Below, one piece after another: positions 31,067-39,359 of a stretch of DNA of 49,762 nt. The notes under the pieces were generated by a model. It saw only the letters and a list, made by a program, of their open reading frames with translations. It was not told where the DNA came from and did not search any database. This DNA comes from Syntrophomonas sp. UBA4922 (lineage in GTDB: Bacteria; Bacillota; Syntrophomonadia; Syntrophomonadales; Syntrophomonadaceae). Every line of letters begins with the position of its first letter. The first letter of the stretch is position 1. Where the stretch lies: assembly GCA_002398825.1 (NCBI GenBank), contig DHBS01000013.1, positions 41,357 through 91,118 of the forward strand, in the 5' to 3' direction. A program made the translations under genes and the position numbers.

Positions 31067-31726
31067 ATGAACAAGATTAAACTATTGTATGATGTAGCCA
31101 GAGTGATGCGGGAGAAGGAGGCCTGGAACGGCGCCATCAACATCAGCGGGATGAAGGGCGATGCGGAGTCTTTCCATTTTGACAATGAATTCAGCAGAGA
31201 TCTGGTAAGCGGAACCAGCAAAGCCAGGATCAGCAGCGTGGTGGATCATGGCGGCAGACGGATCAAACATGAGAGCACTACGGAATTCGATATGCATCAG
31301 GATGATGGGCAAGGGCGGGCAGGCGGCAAAGCACACTGCTTCTTTCACCAGCATCATGGACATCATGGCTGCGGACATGGATTGGGATTGAAGGAGAAAC
31401 TGGACGGACTGGTGGCGATGCTGGGCGCTCTCAATGATATGCAGGTGGTGGAGCAGGAAGACAAGTCTTTGCTGCTGTCCCTTGATCTGAAGAACATTCC
31501 CGAGGCGCTGCTGGTGCGTTTTCATGCCAAAATGCCCCACGAACACTTGGGCCATCGGGGTTTGCTGCAAAGCTCCCCTGCCATGGAAAGCGGAAGCCTT
31601 GAATGCCGCATCAACCCCAGATATGAAGTGGAGACCGTCAAGGTACACATTAAAGGAAAGCTGCAGGAAGAAAATGATCAAAGCCATGAATTTACTCTCA
31701 ACGCGGGCATAAGCTTTACCTGGTAG
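31067..31726 (+). CDS. uncharacterised protein with central His-rich segment
   Basis: A 219-residue protein that I do not assign to a family. It starts at ATG 31067 after AAAGGAGGTCG. The first 75 residues look like a beta-rich domain (WNGAINISGMKGDAESFHF). Residues 90-106 hold a possible metal-binding cluster (CFFHQHHGHHGCGHG), and the C-terminal 110 residues alternate strands and helices (ESGSLECRINPRYEVETVKV). No signal peptide or membrane segment is apparent. It is followed by a hairpin, a tiny membrane protein and an OmpR-type two-component system on the same strand, so it may act in that signalling unit, perhaps as a metal-responsive part. Confidence 0.7.
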   Translation: MNKIKLLYDVARVMREKEAWNGAINISGMKGDAESFHFDNEFSRDLVSGTSKARISSVVDHGGRRIKHESTTEFDMHQDDGQGRAGGKAHCFFHQHHGHHGCGHGLGLKEKLDGLVAMLGALNDMQVVEQEDKSLLLSLDLKNIPEALLVRFHAKMPHEHLGHRGLLQSSPAMESGSLECRINPRYEVETVKVHIKGKLQEENDQSHEFTLNAGISFTW

Positions 31727-31742
31727 GCCTTTGAACTGCCGG

Positions 31743-31770
31743 CGGTCGCGGGCCGTCAGCCCCGCGACCG
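31743..31770 (+). repeat. GC-rich hairpin between the His-rich protein and the small membrane protein
   Basis: CGGTCGCGGG (31743-31752) pairs perfectly with CCCGCGACCG (31761-31770) around an 8-nt loop. No T run follows, so it is more likely an mRNA processing or stabilising element within an operon than a terminator. Confidence 0.6.
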
Positions 31771-31796
31771 GGCCGGGCCGTTAAGGAGATGATTTT

Positions 31797-31886
31797 ATGG
31801 AGCGGATGATCGTGAGCCTGATCTTGTTTGCTGCGGTTCTCTATATGGTTTATAGAGGCTATCGTTTTTTATCAGGAAAGAAGTAA
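31797..31886 (+). CDS. 29-residue membrane micropeptide
   Basis: A short ORF starts at ATG 31797 behind TTAAGGAGATG, a strong and correctly spaced site, and encodes a single membrane helix (IVSLILFAAVLYMVYRGY) ending in the basic tail SGKK. Small one-helix proteins next to sensor kinases often act as kinase regulators. That role is inference here, based on the position about 160 bp before the kinase gene. Confidence 0.6.
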   Translation: MERMIVSLILFAAVLYMVYRGYRFLSGKK

Positions 31887-32048
31887 ACAGCTGTTTATAC
31901 GGGGAAGCTTATTTGTGGCGGGACAACAGTGGAACACCGCCAAAAGATAAATAGAAAAATCAAAGAAACAGCGGAGCGACAAGCCTGTGGTGGTATGATG
32001 ACTACAGCGGGATATTGTTCCAGAATCGAAAAACAGCGGAGAAGAGAT

Positions 32049-33170
32049 ATGCTGGGCAGAAGAAAACATAGACAGCTGAGAACAGGATTCCACAAACACC
32101 ATCACGAGTTTTATCGATATCATAAGATATTGAGAGTGTTCCATCCCATGGCCTTCCTATTCTCTCTCTTGGTGGTTTATCTGTTGTTTGCCTGGGTGGG
32201 GAACAAAACCATTGCTATCATTTTCGCTCTATTCATCAGCATTAAGGAACTCCTGCAGTTATATTTCCTATGGCGGTTGGAAAAAAGGGTGTTTCGCCCC
32301 ATCGCCAGGCTCAACCTCGGTGTGCAGGAAATCGCTCGGGGAAATTACGCGGTCAGCATAGAGAGCGATGTTGAAAATGAGATCGGCCTGCTCATCGCTT
32401 CTTTCAACGCTATGGCCCAAAAGCTCCAGGCTGCTGAAACCTTGAAGCAGACTTATGAAGAAAACCGGAAAACTCTGATAGCCAACATATCCCATGATTT
32501 AAAAACGCCTATCGCCGCCATTCAAGGCTATATTGAAGCCATTCTGGACGGTGCCGCCGCCTCCCCGGAGAAGGTGGCAAAATACCTGGCAACCATCGAC
32601 CGCAATATTGCTTACGTGAACAAGCTCATCGACGACTTGCTCCTGTTTTCGCAGTTGGATTTGAAAAAACTGGGCTTTCATTTCGAGGCAGTACCCATCC
32701 GGGCTTTTATGCGGGATCTAATGGAAGAATTTCAATTTGAACTGCAGGAAAGAAATGGGCAATTGCTTTATACCGATAAGCTGGAACAGGATTACACCGT
32801 GAGCATAGATAGCAGAAGATTTAACCAGGCCATCCGCAATGTGATCGGCAATGCTGTCAAATACGGACCGGAAAACGGCTTGGTGGTTCAAACGGAATTA
32901 TACCGGCAGGGAAATTTTGTGAACTTGGCCATACAGGACAACGGACCCGGAATTCCCGCAGATAAGCTCCGGCACATCTTTGAGCGTTTTTATCGCATCG
33001 ACAGCGAAAGAACCAAAGACTTGATGAGCACCGGACTGGGATTGGCGATAGCTCGGGAACTGCTGGAGGCCCATGGAGGAAAAATCGAAGCGGCCAGCAC
33101 GGCAGGGAAAGGCTCCTGTTTTACCTTATCCCTTCCTATTCAGGATCAGCACATGGCAGCAGGGGTGTAA
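32049..33170 (+). CDS. HAMP-type sensor histidine kinase
   Basis: A protein of about 373 residues. Two membrane segments (about residues 29-70) enclose almost no external loop, so sensing is probably within the membrane or by a partner. A HAMP linker (RVFRPIARLNLGVQEIARGN) follows, then HisKA with His149 in ANISHDLKTPIAAIQGY, and HATPase_c motifs NVIGNAVKYGPENG, IQDNGPGIP and GLGLAIARELLEAHGG. I chose ATG 32049 with GGAGAAGAG upstream; the frame is open to GTG 31929 but the extra 40 residues look non-coding. Its response regulator starts 3 bp downstream. Confidence 0.92.
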   Translation: MLGRRKHRQLRTGFHKHHHEFYRYHKILRVFHPMAFLFSLLVVYLLFAWVGNKTIAIIFALFISIKELLQLYFLWRLEKRVFRPIARLNLGVQEIARGNYAVSIESDVENEIGLLIASFNAMAQKLQAAETLKQTYEENRKTLIANISHDLKTPIAAIQGYIEAILDGAAASPEKVAKYLATIDRNIAYVNKLIDDLLLFSQLDLKKLGFHFEAVPIRAFMRDLMEEFQFELQERNGQLLYTDKLEQDYTVSIDSRRFNQAIRNVIGNAVKYGPENGLVVQTELYRQGNFVNLAIQDNGPGIPADKLRHIFERFYRIDSERTKDLMSTGLGLAIARELLEAHGGKIEAASTAGKGSCFTLSLPIQDQHMAAGV

Positions 33171-33173
33171 ACG

Positions 33174-33860
33174 ATGAAAAAAATCCTGGTGATAGAAGAT
33201 GATGTGAATATTGCCGAACTGCAGCGGGATTATCTGCAGATGAGCGGCTATGGGGTGGAGCTGGTTCAGGATGGAAAACAGGGCTTGCAGAAAGCCCTGT
33301 CCGGCAGTTATGACCTGGTGATCGTCGATCTGATGCTCCCTGGAATAGACGGCTTTGCTATTATACAGGGCATACGAGCCAGGCAGGAAATACCGTTGAT
33401 CATCGTATCGGCACGGAGTGAAGATATTGATAAAATCAGGGGGCTGGGCCTGGGCGCGGACGATTATCTGACCAAGCCCTTCAGTCTGGCCGAACTGGCT
33501 GCCCGGATCAAATCCCATATTGCCAGATATGAACGCCTGCGGGGCAAAAACACCAGCTTAGGCATCATCAGCCACGGGGGCCTGGAGATCAATACCGCAT
33601 CCCAACAAGTTTTTATTAATGGCAAAGAAGTCAAACTGACCGCCCGGGAATATCAGCTCTTGCTGTTTCTGGCCTCTAATCCCAACATTGTTTTTAACAA
33701 AGAGCAGCTTTATGATGCCATATGGGGGGAAGAGCACTATGGGGAAACGGTTACGGTGGCGGTTCATATTCAGAAAATTCGCAAGAAGATTGAAAAAGAT
33801 CCCGCCAATCCTGCCTATATAGAAACCTTATGGGGAAGCGGCTACCGGTTTAATGCTTAA
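33174..33860 (+). CDS. OmpR/PhoB family response regulator
   Basis: A 228-residue regulator. The receiver domain has Asp9/Asp10, phospho-acceptor Asp52 in DLVIVDLMLPG and the conserved Lys in DDYLTKPFSLAEL. The winged helix has LTAREYQLLLFLASNPNIVF, then VTVAVHIQKIRKKIEKDP and TLWGSGYRFNA. It is the cognate regulator of the preceding kinase. Its targets are unknown; the upstream His-rich and micropeptide genes are likely in the same operon. It converges on phaC copy 2, with about 240 bp between them in which I see only a short CCGGG/CCCGG inverted repeat and no clear terminator. Confidence 0.95.
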   Translation: MKKILVIEDDVNIAELQRDYLQMSGYGVELVQDGKQGLQKALSGSYDLVIVDLMLPGIDGFAIIQGIRARQEIPLIIVSARSEDIDKIRGLGLGADDYLTKPFSLAELAARIKSHIARYERLRGKNTSLGIISHGGLEINTASQQVFINGKEVKLTAREYQLLLFLASNPNIVFNKEQLYDAIWGEEHYGETVTVAVHIQKIRKKIEKDPANPAYIETLWGSGYRFNA

Positions 33861-34098
33861 CGTTTTAGCCGGGCTTTGATCTTACCCGGGTGACCGGATT
33901 GAACATAACTGGCAACCTTACTTAAACACAAACCCGTGCTGGCATTTATTTATGGCAGCGTGCGGGATGTATCGGAAGTTGCAGCCTCAGAATCAGTGAT
34001 ATTTCCAGTAAAACATGCGGGTGCGGGCAGAGGACGCCAAGCAGGGCACTAACCGCTGCAATATCCTGTCTGAGACTGCACTACTGGTGCTGCAAGCA

Positions 34099-35196
34099 TT
34101 AACCAGACCTGGCTCCCAACCATCCGCTGAGCAGCGGATAGACCTGCTTCTGTGCAACTTTGCCGAATACCAGGCCGCCATGGCCTATGTTAAACTCATG
34201 GTATTCATGGTCCGGGGAAGAAAACGCTTGCAGGGCGATTTTTACTTGATGCGGCAGTACGATATGATCCCTTGCCCCGGCCAGCACCAGCAAGGATGAT
34301 TGGATACGGGCCAGATCCACCACTTTTCCACGCAATCTGAACTCATTATTGATGAGCTGATTATCCTGGTACAAGTCCTTTATCCATTGCCGGTAGGCGC
34401 CGCCAGGGAAGTTGACGTTGTCATCAACCCATTTGTTTAGCACTTTCCATGAATGAACCGGGACTTCTTCATCAATCATTTTCCACAAGCGGGTGTAGGT
34501 GCCGATAAAATTATTTACCGGATTCAGCATTTTAAGGCCAATGTCAACAAATTCTTTAGGCACCAGTTCAAAGGTGTCTACAATTTTATCCACATCATTT
34601 CCAAAGGCCGTATGAAGCCATTGCGTCACCAAACCCGCATTGCCGAAATCGATGGGTGAAGCCAGCAAAACCAGATTCCTGATAACCGGTTGGGGAAATA
34701 AAGACGCATACATGGCAGACATGGTGCCGCCCATGCAATACCCGATGATGCTTAATTCTTGGCTGCCTGAATACTGGCAAACCTTTTTAACCGCCCGGGC
34801 GATGTAATCATAAACCAGATCCGCCATAGTGAGGTTGCGGTCCTCCCACTCGAACTCTCCCCATTCCAATAGATAGACATCGAAGCCTTTCTTAACCAGG
34901 CTCTCCACCACGCTCATGCCCGGGGTAAGATCCAGCACATAGGCTTTGTTGATCAGCGCATAAAGGAAAAGAACCGGTATACGGTGAGTTGGCTCCTGGT
35001 CCGAATAATAGCGGTATAATTTGGCCTTGTTCTTACGCCAGACAATCTCCTTGGGGGTCATGCCGGTCTGTGGATAGGGATCAAATGAGAGTATTTCCGA
35101 CCATTTTTTGGTGTTCTCTAAAAGGCGGTCATAGCTTTCTTGCAGTTTTGCACCAACCTGTCCTGCAGAGCCGGTAAAGAACATGTTCTTTGACAT
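34099..35196 (-). CDS. phaC: poly(3-hydroxyalkanoate) synthase PhaC, class III/IV type (copy 2)
   Basis: A 365-residue second PHA synthase, collinear with copy 1 and with Cys154 of GYCMGG at the same residue number. Asp lies in GARDHIVLP and His in IGHGGLVFG. Large identical blocks (KLQESYDR, EILxFDPYPQTGMTPKE, LINKAYxLDLTPGMS) show a recent common origin. Differences cluster in the middle (for example TQWLHTAFGNDVDKI against SLWLRPESYDVDKI), where substrate access may differ. ATG 35196 follows AGAAAGGATGG. Unlike copy 1, it does not overlap phaJ; 26 bp separate them. Last gene of cassette 2. Confidence 0.93.
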   Translation of the reverse strand: MSKNMFFTGSAGQVGAKLQESYDRLLENTKKWSEILSFDPYPQTGMTPKEIVWRKNKAKLYRYYSDQEPTHRIPVLFLYALINKAYVLDLTPGMSVVESLVKKGFDVYLLEWGEFEWEDRNLTMADLVYDYIARAVKKVCQYSGSQELSIIGYCMGGTMSAMYASLFPQPVIRNLVLLASPIDFGNAGLVTQWLHTAFGNDVDKIVDTFELVPKEFVDIGLKMLNPVNNFIGTYTRLWKMIDEEVPVHSWKVLNKWVDDNVNFPGGAYRQWIKDLYQDNQLINNEFRLRGKVVDLARIQSSLLVLAGARDHIVLPHQVKIALQAFSSPDHEYHEFNIGHGGLVFGKVAQKQVYPLLSGWLGARSG

Positions 35197-35222
35197 CCCA
35201 TGCCATCCTTTCTTGCTTAGTG

Positions 35223-35657
35223 CTATTCCACCTGAATCACATGCCGTCGAGGCGGAATGGCAACGGCTTCTCCTTCAATAATCATGTCGCCGTGCTGATT
35301 GTAGCAGCAGGTGCGAAGTTTGACTCTTCCCCGGGGCAGCAGTTCTACGACTTCCACCTCCGCTCTGATGGTGTCGTTGAAAAAGCAGGGCCTTAAAAAC
35401 CGGGCTTGCTGGCTTTCATAAACAGTTCCGGCACCTGGTAAATGATTGCCGACAATATTCGAAATCAATCCGAGCAACAGTATCCCATGAACGATTCTGG
35501 CTTTAAAATGACCGCTCCCGGCCCTCATTTCATTGACATGAAGCCAGCTGAAATCCCCGCATATTCCTGCATATAAATAGACGTCGGTCTCGGTAATCGT
35601 TTTTTCAACAAAGGCTTTCTCTCCTACGATAAGCTCTTCATAGGTTTTTTCTATCAT
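35223..35657 (-). CDS. phaJ: MaoC-like (R)-specific enoyl-CoA hydratase PhaJ (copy 2)
   Basis: A 144-residue hot-dog hydratase collinear with copy 1, with the catalytic pair in GDFSWLHVNE and RIVHGILLLGLIS. It ends at HVIQVE, without the tail found in copy 1. It supplies (R)-3-hydroxyacyl-CoA for PhaC. ATG 35657 follows GAAGGGAGGG. A 188-bp gap separates it from the upstream PhaE/R-like gene, larger than in cassette 1, and I see no gene in it. Confidence 0.92.
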   Translation of the reverse strand: MIEKTYEELIVGEKAFVEKTITETDVYLYAGICGDFSWLHVNEMRAGSGHFKARIVHGILLLGLISNIVGNHLPGAGTVYESQQARFLRPCFFNDTIRAEVEVVELLPRGRVKLRTCCYNQHGDMIIEGEAVAIPPRRHVIQVE

Positions 35658-35845
35658 AATTGCCCTCCCTTCTCAGCCCGGATACTAACTCGTCCTTTTC
35701 CCGCTCTTAAGATTAGCGGCTAAAAAAGTTTTACCAGGTGTTTTTGTCTATTGCGATAAGGATGAGCAATAAGGGTGAGGTTGGTTTACGCCTGAAAAAC
35801 ACCTTTTTGTTAAGATTTAGGTGATAAAGCAGGCGTTCCGGCAGT

Positions 35846-36427
35846 TTAAGGCTGTTTAGGCTCACCCGGCTTATCTTTATCGGCCTTTTTCCTATTGCGG
35901 TTTGGTTTGGGGGCTGTGATTTCATCCTGTGGATTTTTGCCGGCCTCAGGAGAAATGGCATTGCGCTGGCTTTCGTAAAGGCTGAGCCTGTTTTGTATGG
36001 ACTGAAGGTTTTCTTTGATAGAGGCCATTTCATTCTGGAAGGCCAACTGGGATTCTACCAATTTAATCAGATTATTGGTCAGTACCGCCATACCGGAGGA
36101 GAGATCGCTGTCAAAACGGTCCAGCTTTTCTTCCACTGACACCACCAGTGCCGCTATGCGCGCAATATCCTTTTTTGTCGGCAGAGGATGGTTGGCAAAG
36201 AATCTGTCCAGATTCTGGCTGGTTGCTTTGTAGGCAGACAGGTAACAGCCGCCCATTTGCTCAAGCAAGGAGACAAAGCTTTGGCTGGCGATAAACTCTT
36301 TGACCGAGCGTGCCAGAGCCTCCTCGCTTTCAAAATACAGGCGTTTCCATGCTTCAGTGAAATCCGGTATTGTTTGGCATCTATCCTGGTTTAACTGATC
36401 ATGTTCCTGGGTTTCATCAACAGGCAC
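35846..36427 (-). CDS. PHA synthase accessory subunit, PhaE/PhaR-like (copy 2)
   Basis: A 193-residue helical protein homologous to 20404-20940: IPDFTEAWKRLYFESEEA matches the first copy's opening, and LPTKKDIARIAALVVSVEEK corresponds to its IPSKKDLAGV block, here even closer to the PhaE-type LPTR motif. The C-terminus is a basic, low-complexity tail (PKPNRNRKKADKDKPGEP). The GTG start at 36427 follows GCGAGGTG. It is probably the obligate partner of PhaC copy 2, with the assignment resting on context plus the shared pattern. Confidence 0.72.
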   Translation of the reverse strand: MPVDETQEHDQLNQDRCQTIPDFTEAWKRLYFESEEALARSVKEFIASQSFVSLLEQMGGCYLSAYKATSQNLDRFFANHPLPTKKDIARIAALVVSVEEKLDRFDSDLSSGMAVLTNNLIKLVESQLAFQNEMASIKENLQSIQNRLSLYESQRNAISPEAGKNPQDEITAPKPNRNRKKADKDKPGEPKQP

Positions 36428-36463
36428 AATTTACACCTCGCTTTAGTGCAGACTATAAATAAT

Positions 36464-36814
36464 CTAGGCATTCTCCACCTTTTTCGCCAGTTCGTCGACT
36501 TTTTTAGAAAGATCCTGAATCAGAGTATTGTTGGCCAGATTAATATGTTGGTAGGTATTCATCACGGTTTCTTCCACGATTTTTTGAAACTGTTCTTGGT
36601 TGATGCGCGCCTGTTTGCTGAGATCTTCCACTAACCTCATCATTTCTTCCCGCGCGGTTTTATTTTGATCCAGCTGTTTGCGCGTTATATTCTCTATTTG
36701 TTCCTGAGTCCAAGTTAGGCTGCCTATGCTCATCAGCCACATATCCCACATTTTTCCCACGGAATTTTCCATCATATTAAAGCTTCTGTTCAGGTTTTCC
36801 TTGGCATTGTCCAT
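36464..36814 (-). CDS. phasin-like PHA granule protein (copy 2)
   Basis: A 116-residue amphipathic protein homologous to copy 1: LNRSFNMMENSVGKMWDMW, then SIGSLTWTQEQIENI, and a C-terminal heptad segment DLSKKVDELAKKVE as in PhaF-type granule proteins. ATG 36814 is chosen over a longer frame because AAGGAGGG sits directly upstream. It is the first gene of cassette 2. An XRE-type regulator is encoded divergently 480 bp away, with a perfect inverted repeat in between. Confidence 0.72.
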   Translation of the reverse strand: MDNAKENLNRSFNMMENSVGKMWDMWLMSIGSLTWTQEQIENITRKQLDQNKTAREEMMRLVEDLSKQARINQEQFQKIVEETVMNTYQHINLANNTLIQDLSKKVDELAKKVENA

Positions 36815-37018
36815 TTTTAATACCCTCCTTAAAATAACGAAAATTAAAATGTGCTTGACGTCTTTAAACCAACCCGCTGCATACGTAAGACAAATATCCT
36901 TTTTGGCCTCTTGCATCACCTCCCATGGAAATCCGGTACATTTGGAAAAGAAATACCAGTGGCAGTCTCTTACTGCTTAGAATTATAGGAAGGATTGCTT
37001 TGCGCGGGTGAAAACAAT

Positions 37019-37057
37019 CCCTCCATTTGTGGGAAATTTTTTCCCACAAATGGAGGG
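37019..37057. repeat. perfect 18-bp inverted repeat between PHA cassette 2 and the XRE regulator
   Basis: CCCTCCATTTGTGGGAAA (37019-37036) and its exact complement (37040-37057) flank a 3-nt TTT loop. The 480-bp intergenic region (36815-37295) holds no gene; a -10-like TATAAT sits at 37155-37160 on the regulator side. Neither strand has a long T run after the stem, and no gene ends nearby that would need a terminator. An operator for the divergent regulator, or the footprint of a mobile element, are alternatives. Confidence 0.7.
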
Positions 37058-37295
37058 TATTTACGTCAAGTATTTTATGTAATGCGGGATGCGGTACGTT
37101 ACTCGAAGGCAGGCGGTGAACGAGGCAAGGCTTCTTTGAAATATATTTGAATTATATAATTAAAGAAAAGGGACTATAGATAGCGCCAAGGATTTAAGGT
37201 GCTTTCTGAAGGGAGGGATTGAGAAGTTTCTCATAAGCTATTGAAATCATGTTTTATTTGTTTTCAATATCCTATGTGAAAGGCGGTAGATCAAA

Positions 37296-38144
37296 ATGAA
37301 ACGAAATGAAGAAAAAATTTATTTTATGAATAAAAAACAATTATTGGCGATATTTCATTATAACATTCAACTGATCTATAAAACCTATACCAATTTGAGC
37401 CTGACAAAACTGGCCAATAAATTAAACATTCCTTCATCAACTCTTTCCAGATTTATTGATGAAAAAAACGACATTCTTCCCCAAACTCAAACCCTGTATC
37501 GTATTTCCAAAAGCCTAGGCATCAGCATGGATATGCTTTTAACTGAAAAGCTGAATAAGAAGCAGTTGCCCCAAATTTTTCCCTTTAAAGTGCATAGAGA
37601 AGAAGAAAAAAGAATAAAAAGGTATCTTTGTGGAAAAGTCAGCGAAGGCTGCCAAGAATCGTTCAAATTGTATTATCTTAATACGGATCTCTCCGGCAAC
37701 CGGGAATTGATTCATGAAGGCGAATTACAAGTTCTGGCCAAAAGTGAAAATGAGGAAAGCGAGTACTTTGTCATCGCGGATTTTGGCCTTAATATAGAAC
37801 ATAAAAAAAAGAAACATTATGAAGGAGATATCAGCATATCGGCATATCATGTATATATGAATCTTAAAGCCACCGGGATTACAAAGGAGCGCCTTCTGAT
37901 CGTTTTATACGACCAGATATCAGATAGCAGTTACAAAGGGGGCTTAGGTCTACTCATCTCCATATCACGGGGCCTGAAAAGAGCCCCTTGTGCGCAAAAG
38001 ATTATCTTATCCAAAAATCCCTTCGGGCAAAACGAAAAAGAGGAGATCCTGCCCCAACTTTTAAAATGCAACGGCCAAATTTCGTTATTACAAATCACCG
38101 AAGAACAAGATCAAGAAGTCTATAAAATGCTTCCGGTGTTATAA
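37296..38144 (+). CDS. XRE-type helix-turn-helix regulator with unknown C-terminal domain
   Basis: A 282-residue protein. Residues 12-85 form a Cro/CI-like helix-turn-helix (LSLTKLANKLNIPSSTLSRF, then TLYRISKSLGISMDMLL). The remaining 200 residues are alpha/beta (YLNTDLSGNRELIHEGELQV; GGLGLLISISRGLKRAP) and match nothing I recognise. Base composition is clearly more AT-rich than the neighbours, which may indicate transfer. AAAGGCGG precedes ATG 37296. It is divergent from PHA cassette 2, so it may control that cassette; no autoregulatory site is proven. Confidence 0.72.
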   Translation: MKRNEEKIYFMNKKQLLAIFHYNIQLIYKTYTNLSLTKLANKLNIPSSTLSRFIDEKNDILPQTQTLYRISKSLGISMDMLLTEKLNKKQLPQIFPFKVHREEEKRIKRYLCGKVSEGCQESFKLYYLNTDLSGNRELIHEGELQVLAKSENEESEYFVIADFGLNIEHKKKKHYEGDISISAYHVYMNLKATGITKERLLIVLYDQISDSSYKGGLGLLISISRGLKRAPCAQKIILSKNPFGQNEKEEILPQLLKCNGQISLLQITEEQDQEVYKMLPVL

Positions 38145-38255
38145 AACAATATAATCCCTCTTCGCGCCAAAGCCACCGCCGCACCGAAAGCAAGGTCTGC
38201 TTTACATTTGCAGTACAATGCATGCACCTCTATTTCCAAAGGGGAAGTTGTGATT

Positions 38256-38519
38256 TCATAAAGCCAACATCAGCTGGAGCTTGTGCCTTCTATTATTAAA
38301 CAGCCTTGCAGGGCGTTTTTCTTCGGCAGTTGTAGTCCATTCTGCCGGGATTTCATCAATGATGGCGTGCAGTTGACCCTCTCCGATGCATTCCACCTTA
38401 TCCAGCCATAAATCAAAAGGGGCTTCACCCGCTGCCAGTTGGGTAATGCCTGATGAACCATGGCAACCACTGTATCCGCCAGCATGTGGAGATCTGCCAG
38501 CGATTGGCAATCTGCACAT
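38256..38519 (-). pseudogene. probable decayed gene remnant downstream of sfsA
   Basis: An 87-codon frame on the minus strand begins 2 bp after the sfsA stop without a ribosome binding site. Its second half is protein-like (FDLWLDKVECIGEGQLHAII, then DEIPAEWTTTAEEKR and NNRRHKLQLML). A neighbouring frame carries LLADTVVAMVHQALPN-like sequence, which suggests a frameshifted remnant. The IPAEW and terminal basic helix recall the C-terminus of HipA-like kinases, but this is only a guess. The rest of 38145-38521 contains nothing recognisable. Confidence 0.35.
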
Positions 38520-38521
38520 GA

Positions 38522-39214
38522 CTAATTTTGTTGAGTCAGTCTGACTTCCACCCAGTCTCTGGCAGCTATGGAATCAGGTTTAACTTCACAATCAATGGCC
38601 ATAATTTTGACCCCCTGTTGGTGGGCATCGATCAGGGCCCGGGCAAAGGCAGGATGGGTTTGCAGATTGGGTGAAAAATACCTCACATCTTTCATTTGGA
38701 TGATAAAAAACAGGTAAGCCTGATAGCCGTCATTTACGGCCTGGCAAAGTTCGGTGACATGCTTGATTCCCCGTTCCGTCGGTGCGTCGGGGAATAGCGC
38801 CACCCCGTTCTGTTCTAAAGTAACCCCCTTGACTTCCACCAATATTTGTCTGCTCCCGGTTTCAATATAAAAATCGAAGCGGGAGTTCCGGTATCTGTGT
38901 TCCGGTTTTATCAGAGCAATATTATCGAAAAAATCACCGCTTATGGCCCATTCATAAAACACTTTATTGGGTACCTGACTGTCCATATTGACCAACCGGC
39001 TGCCTTTGTAAACCCCAATTAAATCATATTTGGTTTTGCGCTTAAGGCCTGAGGCCCGTTGAACCAGAACTGACGCGCCCGGAAGCAGGAGCTCTTTGCA
39101 CCGGCCGGTATTTTTTACATGGCAGATTTCCTTCCGCCCCGCTATTTTTATATGAGCAATGAATCTATTGGGCCGTGAGAGAAAGACCGCTTTTTCAATG
39201 TTTTCATACTGCAT
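38522..39214 (-). CDS. sfsA: SfsA family DNA/RNA nuclease-like protein
   Basis: A 230-residue SfsA protein. The N-terminal OB-like domain has HVKNTGRCKELLLPGASV. The PD-(D/E)xK-like core has SRFDFYIETGSRQILVEVKG and the family hallmark ALFPDAPTERGIKHVTEL. SfsA was first described as a maltose-regulon stimulator in E. coli and has a nuclease fold; its cellular role in Firmicutes is uncertain. Length is normal. ATG 39214 is the only start that gives the conserved N-terminus; the ribosome binding site is weak. It appears monocistronic. Confidence 0.92.
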   Translation of the reverse strand: MQYENIEKAVFLSRPNRFIAHIKIAGRKEICHVKNTGRCKELLLPGASVLVQRASGLKRKTKYDLIGVYKGSRLVNMDSQVPNKVFYEWAISGDFFDNIALIKPEHRYRNSRFDFYIETGSRQILVEVKGVTLEQNGVALFPDAPTERGIKHVTELCQAVNDGYQAYLFFIIQMKDVRYFSPNLQTHPAFARALIDAHQQGVKIMAIDCEVKPDSIAARDWVEVRLTQQN

Positions 39215-39359
39215 CTGTTTCTATTACCCGTTTCCCAATAAGAATAAATATAAACGTTACAGACCAGGATTCTATGGGAGGCCGCTTCCAGGCGGCCATG
39301 GGGACTGCCTCAGGATATAAAATGAAAAGACCTTGCTTGAAGGGGGGCGGGTTTCGAAT

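Noticed and set aside
31929..32048. 40-residue N-terminal extension of the second histidine kinase
   Set aside because: No ribosome binding site suits GTG 31929 and the encoded segment is not protein-like, whereas GGAGAAGAG precedes ATG 32049.
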